Part shown: positions 58,265 through 64,000 of the stretch, piece after piece | Layout of the letters: each line of letters opens with the position of its first letter | Position numbering within the stretch: position 1 is the stretch's first letter | Assembly: GCA_022661535.1 (NCBI GenBank) | Contig: JAKULF010000003.1 | Location: 5,580,001-5,644,000, forward strand | DNA length: 64,000 bases | Reading direction: 5' to 3' | DNA from: Eutypa lata | Taxonomy: Eukaryota > Ascomycota > Sordariomycetes > Xylariales > Diatrypaceae | The notes under the pieces: generated by a model | Databases searched by the model: none | Told to the model about the DNA's origin: nothing | Seen by the model: the letters and a program-made list of their open reading frames with translations, nothing else | Position numbers and translations under genes: made by a program

Positions 58265-60656
58265 TCACGGAATGGACGCTTTATACATAGATCGTTCCTT
58301 GTGTGTTTTAATTAAAATATCGTAAGTTGGAAAAAGCCGCTTTAGATGTTTCAGCAGCGTAGCCTCACGTAATCTATAAGCTGACAAGAATACATATACC
58401 AGAGGACTCTCAGCTTCCTGTCTATAACGATCTAGGAAGCGCCTTAGGTGTGTCTTCCGTTCGCGACTTCTTCCCCGCGACTCTGGTTGTGAGGTGACGT
58501 CTGGATTGTTGGGGCCTGTACTTGAGGGTTCACCAGCTCGCGAGGAGCCTTTTGTCAAGAGTTGCTCGACGTGCTCCTATTCGGGCTCCCCTAGTCGGTC
58601 TGCGTCACAAGGGCTGAACCCCTGACATAATACACCTTCTAGCCATTTCTCTAGCTTCTTTACAGCATATACGTTAGCCTCTTGCAACTGGGTCTCTCTA
58701 TTGATGGCGGCCAGAGTCAAGCTCTGTTGCGGGTTGGATTGAGGCTCGCCAGCCTGTACCACGTCGACAGCCGAATATGCATGGTCGCCGTTCTTTCCGG
58801 GATTTTGCACTTCACCTGAATATGGCTTCTGCTGAAGGCCATAAATCATCACGGTACAGGACTCGCTGGATCCCACATTGCCTTCCCATGGTAATGCTCT
58901 AAGGGCGAAAGAGTGAAGATGGTTGGCGACATGATCGTCGTCCTCCAGGCTCATTATAGCCGATCGAGGACAAAGGGGACATTGGACGGCCTCGAGGACT
59001 TTGCGCTCACTCATCTTCGCTGCAAGGTCGGTGCAGGGGAGTTGTGTGTCCATTTGGTGTGTCGAAGAGTAATGTGCACGCCAATCATGAATTGTTTCGA
59101 ACAGTGGGCTTGAGAATTTGTCGTCCAGGGGGCACTGGTCACAGATCCAGCGAGTGACACTGTGAGCTTGTTTCATGTGATGGATCCATTCCTCCGAGGT
59201 AGGATAATACTCTGTTGAATCCTGGCAGCTGTCAAAAACGCAAGTGTACGGAAGCAGATCGTGGGCAACATGCCCCCTAACGTGGAGTTAGCAACGTGTG
59301 TTTCGCTTCGAAGGTCAAGCTTAATCACCCCCATCTAGATTTTGATTCGAGACATTCTCCAGGCTGAAATTTTGAGCAATAAGGACACTTGAAACAATCC
59401 CCGCGTTCTTTCTGAGGTCGAGAGGGATATTCTTGCACGAGGCCTATCCTTGTAATGTCCGTGACAGCTTGAAAGGCTTCAACATGCTGATCAGACAGTG
59501 GCATTGAAGTTTGAAAGGGGGCCTTAAAAGAGGAACCAATTTCAGTGGCTATCTGAGAATACGTTTGGCCTGCTACCGACCGTGGGTATCGTGAAGACCG
59601 ACTTGGTAAAACTTGGCTAGTTACATCTTGATGTGAAGACAAATTTGTTGTCTGTACTACCTCCTCGGCTTCCGGGATCAAATATTGGCGAGATGCTCCG
59701 CCAATAGAGTCCTTAACCGCGAAGATTTGCTTGGTAGTCCGTGGCGATTGCTCGGATGCTCCATGCACTTTCGATTTGCCCGGGGACTTGAAATCGTCGG
59801 GGTCTCTGACATAGAGAATGCGGTTGTGCCTTATAATGACTGCCCTCATCATATCGATCTGTTTCGAAGTCAAACGAGAAGGGTCTCGAAGCCAGGCTCT
59901 GATCACGATTGCAACCGGGCTAAATATATGCTGGTTAAATTCCATTGCAGTTACGGAAGAGATCAAAGCTTGCTCATATGGGCCGATGAGAAGTAGCACT
60001 TTGAGATTCTCCCACAAAGCAGAATATCGATTCTCGACGGCATCCAGAGCTGAGTCAGCTTTTTCATGGCGCAATTTGGTTCCAGACTTAGTAATGGAAA
60101 CGGAAAGGCTTTGGAGAAGATCGAGGTTTGTTTCAATATAGAATTTTGGCCCCAAAATACTCTCCTCTGTCTCACCCTCCGGATGGAACCGTTGTAGTCT
60201 TTTCGAGGACGACGTATTGGCTAGTTGTGAGTCGACGATATTACGGCTACTTATAACCTGCGATTGGGATGATTCATCCGCTTTGATAATGTTAGCTGAA
60301 AGTCCTTTCATTAGTCTAAGGGACGTCTTCATTGGCTCCTCCTTCGCACATATGAAAGACAGATTGGAATGGGGTAAGTGTTAGGCCATACCTGCTCGGA
60401 GACACTGGTCGAGTGCATTCGATATTCCATTTATCAAGCTTACAATCACAAATTTTATATCTGGGCAGTTTCTGACCCTATAGTCTAAGGAAGAATAGCC
60501 CGTTTTGTCAGCTTTGATACTGTAGGCCCACCAGTTGAATTGTGACTGCTTTCTTTCGAGCCAGTCACCTGTTGCAAACACCGGGACTGAGCAGCTCCTT
60601 TCAAACAGCTGGATCGTCTCCCATGTCAACTGGAAAATTTCGTCGTCGTCATCCAT
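58265..60656 (-). CDS. acuF-like C2H2-type zinc-finger protein
   Basis: Large mould protein of the family often labelled acuF-like C2H2 zinc finger, role unknown. Exons are 60656-60392, 60295-59329, 59276-58634 and 58576-58265, giving 728 aa. The first intron ends in ACTAAT...CTTTCAG; the second has branch GCTAAC and rebuilds GECLESKSRWGGHVAHDLLP. The N-terminal part is helical (LDYRVRNCPDIKFVIVSL, ISNALDQCL). The zinc-binding part has CPYCSKF, HVAHDLLPYTCVFDSC, W-x2-H-x3-H, WICDQCP and VQCPLCPRSA...HVANHLHSFALRALPW. The last intron (57 nt, GTATTA donor) is uncertain: read straight through, the frame stops at TAG 58577-58579 and gives 643 aa. The region after that TAG stays open in the same frame for 103 codons. 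Confidence 0.72.
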
Positions 60657-61338
60657 CGTGTAGGGTTGCTGCGTCGATGAATATCGTAAGTTGAGGGTCT
60701 GATTCTATTTCCAGCCATTTTCTTTGAAGATCTATTTCTTTTCGCCCCCATCCCCACTTTCTGATTTTCGAGGAGCAGTGCCTACGGAATGTTCATGGGG
60801 TAACGGAGGGGCCACCGATTCTGCGCAGTTAGCTGCAATTGTGTCACGTATGACAGACGCGCCATGTCTAGGTATGTGTCACGGCACCGATGAACCATAG
60901 GGTCAAGATAAGTATATTGTTGTTGTACGAAGGAGGAAAGAAGGAAGTCTAGCTAGGTGGCGCGTAGCGCCACTATATATACAGGAATCCGGTGTGGGCC
61001 CGTGCACTCCACTTGGTGCCGTGACAGTATGCAATGTGCTGCTAAGTTGTCCTTCTATTCGTCAAGGAACGAGAGTGCATTGGTAATGGTACCTTTTCAG
61101 CTGCATCGATGTAGAGCCCAATGTAGAGCAGCTTCTATCAAAATTGGCTCATCACTCTATATATCTCACCGGTTGTGCCAGAGCCTTCTTCTTTTCCCAA
61201 GTGTCTCATTTCAACCAGTTCGAATTAGATAGCCCCAGGCAGCTCCGGACGGATCCTGGAACCCAAGCATATCAATATCCTTATTATTCATTTTTATAAT
61301 TAGCTTAGCAAGCTCCAGCTAATCTTCGACTAGCGGAG
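60657..61338. other. Intergenic
   Basis: Promoter side of the C2H2 gene and upstream flank of the subtilase remnant. Nothing recognised. Confidence 0.35.
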
Positions 61339-62333
61339 TTGGCGTCAAGATGGACAAATACTGGTTCGTCCTCCGGCAAACGCATTGCCAGCAATCCGAC
61401 CACAGATCAATTGAAAGACGGTAGAGAATATCAGCCAGGGTCTAACCCGCTTTGCCTTGGCGACATTATCACCGACAAGAGCCAGGATAGCAAGGAGGGC
61501 AAGGAGGGTAAGGACAGCAAGAGCCACAAGGGTAGTATACACACGCCAAGGAGAACCAAGCAGAAATCAAGAAGATTGACAATACCGGCCACGGTACCTG
61601 CGCTGTACACCTCATGTTCAAGGTCCTGGATTCTGCCGAAGTCTCTGTCGGCCGTGTCTTTGACACAAACGTAGAAAGCTCTACGACCCAAGATCTCATA
61701 GAAGACGTGAGTACAACCCGTATGGATCAACGGCCGTATCACATCTAATAGGCCATCAAATGGGCGCGTGAACACTGCAAGGCCGACATAATCCCCTTGG
61801 CTTCCGGCTTCCAGAACCGACACGAGGGCATCGCAACGCAAATCCAACCAGCCGTCGACGCCAACATTCTCGTCTTCGCCGCCTCGTCCAACTACGGCTA
61901 CATGTGAAAGATCACATTTCCCGGTCGTATGAAGTACCAAGCCTTTTGTATATTCTCTACCGACGCCCTGGGATGCGTAGCCAACCGCTCCGCCTCCTTC
62001 GACCCGCCAGCCCGTAAGAATATATTCAACTTTACTGTTCTCAGCGAAGGTATCGATCCCTCGGGGCTTAACCTGAAACCTGGACCTTTACTCGAAGAGA
62101 CGTCATACTCAACAAGTATCGCAGCGGCGCTTGCAGGGAAGAAAGATCCGAGCAAAGGAGGAAAGTTTGCGGTGCGATCTCGACGGCCTTGGAAGATATT
62201 GATGGAAGTTAGATACTCATTGTTCCTCATACCAATACAAGAAACCGTTTCTTTAAAGTGGCCTTTTAATTCTGAAGCGCTCAATTTAGACCCAAAGGAG
62301 TTTATTATTATTATTTATTTTTTAAACTTTTAA
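61339..62333 (+). pseudogene. Subtilisin-like (S8) peptidase fragment
   Basis: Remnant of a peptidase S8 domain of the kind attached to fungal NLR or ankyrin proteins. The His-site motif NTGHGTCAVHL is at about 61580-61606. An intron 61707-61751 (GTGAGT...AATAG, 45 nt) leads to AIKWAREHCKADIIPLASGF and NILVFAAASNYGYM. A TGA at 61905-61907 then breaks the frame before KITFPGRM, where CGA would restore Arg. The frame continues with CIFSTDALGCVANRSASFDP and the Ser-site ETSYSTSIAAALAGK (Ser codon 62103-62105), then degrades into simple AT-rich sequence. The Asp-site part is not visible; the region before 61540 is in another frame and carries a stop. It is therefore a pseudogene, not an active protease. 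Confidence 0.65.
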
Positions 62334-63219
62334 ATATTATATATAGGTGGTTAAGGATGGTGTGCACGCCTCTCACCTTCATCGTGGTGTATGTAAGTGC
62401 GTTATCACTATTACATATATCCGGGGCGCGGCTATACGGACAACTACAAGATCTGACGGGTACGAACACCGGAAGGGCCGGGCAATAGATGGTAAGCTTT
62501 ATGCCATAGTTTAACAACTATCTTACGACGGGCGCCGGGTTTCCCACACTGAGCAGCCGTTTATACGTGGGGTCTCCGGGCCGCCGCGGTCGCGTACTGA
62601 CATACGAACATACATCTAGCCTGTTATAGGTGCCATATGCCGCGACCCTCCGCTCACAAGGGCTGGTTTGGCCTGCTGCGCGGGGCCCGCAAGCCCCCAA
62701 TGAGCTCCGACTCCTAGGTGCACCAGTGGCGGCAGCCGCAGGTAAGTAGCAGAAGCGGTTGGTCGACGACCTACTTGACGATGCCAACTAAATAGTGGCA
62801 GCAATCAAGTGATAGCAGCAGCACCCCTGACCCGCAAATTGGTAGTCCCGACCTCCGTAGTGGCTTTACAGGCTCGGCGCCTAAACACATCCGCGCCGTC
62901 TTTCGGATTATGAGATGGCTTGTTGATCAGGTTGCAACTGAAAGGGGGGTCGGAAAAAGGTGACTTGCTAAGTCTAATACGGAAGCTAGCGGGTAATGCC
63001 TATCGGTCCCTTGTCACGAACACCGTCACCCCGGGGCGAAACAACCGCCGGGGTGCCGATTTGCTTTGGAAATACACCGTGGAAACGGGGATTCATATAA
63101 AATGATAAATCATAGGTATTAAGCAGAATCTCAGGACTTACAATTATTAAATTTCCAAGGCTATTAAATATATGCATAACATTAAGATCAGTCTCATTTC
63201 AAAGGAAGTTTAACCAAAG
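62334..63219. other. Intergenic, mixed-composition
   Basis: A GC-rich island (62.52-62.9 kb) sits in AT-rich surroundings. A perfect 8-bp-stem hairpin, CACCCCGG...CCGGGGTG, is at about 63028-63055. No coding region can be supported; it may be a mobile-element remnant. Confidence 0.35.
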
Positions 63220-64000
63220 ATGCTGCTTCGAACCCCGACAATGGTAGGGACACCCGAACTCGTGATCAACAATGTCCGCATATTTGACGGCACCGAGGTT
63301 CTTCCCGGAACACACAGCGTCGTCGTCTCAGAGGGCCTCATTACTTCCATATCCGAGGCTCTCGCATCGCCAACCTCAAACAACACCACGACTGTTATCG
63401 ACGGCACGGGCTGCTCCCTCGTCCCCGGTCTAATCGACTCGCACGTGCACGTCACAACGGCCCAAGACCTCGACAACCTCGCCTCGTACGGCATCACAGC
63501 AGCATGCGACATGGGCTGCTTCCCGGCATCAATGCTCTCCCAAATCAGGGCGCTCACCACCGACGACAGCGGGCCGCCCCGCCCGCACTTGCTCTCAGCG
63601 GGCACGCCGGCCACCAGTCCCGGCAGCGCGCACAGCCACATTCCCGCGATGCCGGCTGAAGCGCTTCTCACGGACCCCGCAGACGCAGATCGCTTCGTGA
63701 AGAACCGCCTCACTGTCGACCGCAGCGATTACGTCAAACTCATCGCCGACGTGCCGGGCCCCTCGCAGGCGCTCCTCGACGCCCTAACAGCGGCGACGCG
63801 GGCCGCGGGTCTGCGCACCGTCGTGCACGCCGCGACCGCGGAGCCGTTCCGCATGGCGGTGCGGTCCGGTGCCGACTGCGTGACACACGCGCCGCTAGAC
63901 GCGGCGATCGACGATGCGGTCGCTGGTGAGCTCCGAGACCGGGATGGGACCGTCGTTGCCACGCTCACGATGATGGAGAACATCGCGTCGTGGCGGGAGA
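63220..64000 (+). CDS. Metal-dependent amidohydrolase, partial at right edge
   Basis: Amidohydrolase-superfamily enzyme of the imidazolonepropionase/prolidase-like type; the frame runs open from the ATG at 63220 past the window end (260 codons seen). Features are a beta-rich start (ELVINNVRIFDGTEVLPGTHSVVVSEG), VIDGTGCSLVPGLIDSHVHV with the HxH metal pair, the YVKLIAD strand with a lysine that could be carbamylated, RTVVHAATAE and CVTHAPLD with further metal-ligand His. A second ATG 21 bases on would shorten it slightly. GC-rich, C-ending codons contrast with the AT-rich flank to its left. Substrate unknown; relatives hydrolyse cyclic amides, dipeptides or mycotoxin-like amides. Confidence 0.87.
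   Translation, partial: MLLRTPTMVGTPELVINNVRIFDGTEVLPGTHSVVVSEGLITSISEALASPTSNNTTTVIDGTGCSLVPGLIDSHVHVTTAQDLDNLASYGITAACDMGCFPASMLSQIRALTTDDSGPPRPHLLSAGTPATSPGSAHSHIPAMPAEALLTDPADADRFVKNRLTVDRSDYVKLIADVPGPSQALLDALTAATRAAGLRTVVHAATAEPFRMAVRSGADCVTHAPLDAAIDDAVAGELRDRDGTVVATLTMMENIASWRE

Overview
The window is nuclear DNA of a filamentous ascomycete (Pezizomycotina). Genes are dense and cut by short 45-180 nt introns with GT/AG ends and CTRAC-like branch sites. The repertoire is typical of moulds: a division-1 chitin synthase, a GPI-anchored GH17 glucanase, a Zn2Cys6 regulator, a NACHT-type NLR, a fungal BTB protein, a DUF6536-type membrane protein and an acuF-like C2H2 protein. A Sordariomycete is my guess, not something the sequence proves. 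Exon structures below were rebuilt by joining reading frames at splice sites; every intact multi-exon model sums to a multiple of three.

Layout. 1-0.9 kb: a SET-domain gene leaving the left edge, with an in-frame TAG. 3-4.5 kb: a GT31-like glycosyltransferase. 6.3-7.7 kb: GH17 glucanase. 8.7-9.8 kb: a small secreted protein. 10.4-13.6 kb: the NLR. 15.9-16.8 kb: a UBL3/MUB-like prenylated ubiquitin-fold protein. 18-21.3 kb: the proteasome assembly factor UMP1, divergent from a soluble twin-ABC ATPase. 21.9-23.4 kb: a membrane-anchored lectin-like protein. 25-28.7 kb: chitin synthase. 30-31.5 kb: a FAD monooxygenase, followed by an intron-containing tRNA-Asp. 32.2-33.6 kb: a BTB protein. 34.8-37 kb: an orphan single-pass membrane protein. 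38-41 kb: the AP-1 beta subunit. 41.9-42.5 kb: EMC4. 43.4-44.3 kb: an orphan four-TM protein. 45.2-48 kb: a DUF6536-type protein.

The right third looks accessory. A sulfatase (48.2-49.9 kb), an MFS sugar transporter broken by one TAG (50.9-52.7 kb) and a divergent Zn2Cys6 regulator (53.8-56 kb) sit together. An identical 17-bp motif containing an everted CCG-A-CGG lies upstream of the sulfatase and again in the transporter/regulator promoter, which also carries partial copies. This looks like a small pathway-specific regulon for sulfated substrates. Next come decayed coding material (56.3-56.9 kb), a C2H2 protein (58.3-60.7 kb), a subtilase pseudogene (61.3-62.3 kb) and the start of an amidohydrolase gene (63.2 kb onward).

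Housekeeping secretory-pathway and wall genes (GT31, GH17, CHS, AP-1, EMC4, UMP1) dominate the left and centre. Several accessory reading frames carry single stops of the kind C-to-T change produces (CAG to TAG, CGA to TGA), consistent with mild RIP or other cytosine deamination.
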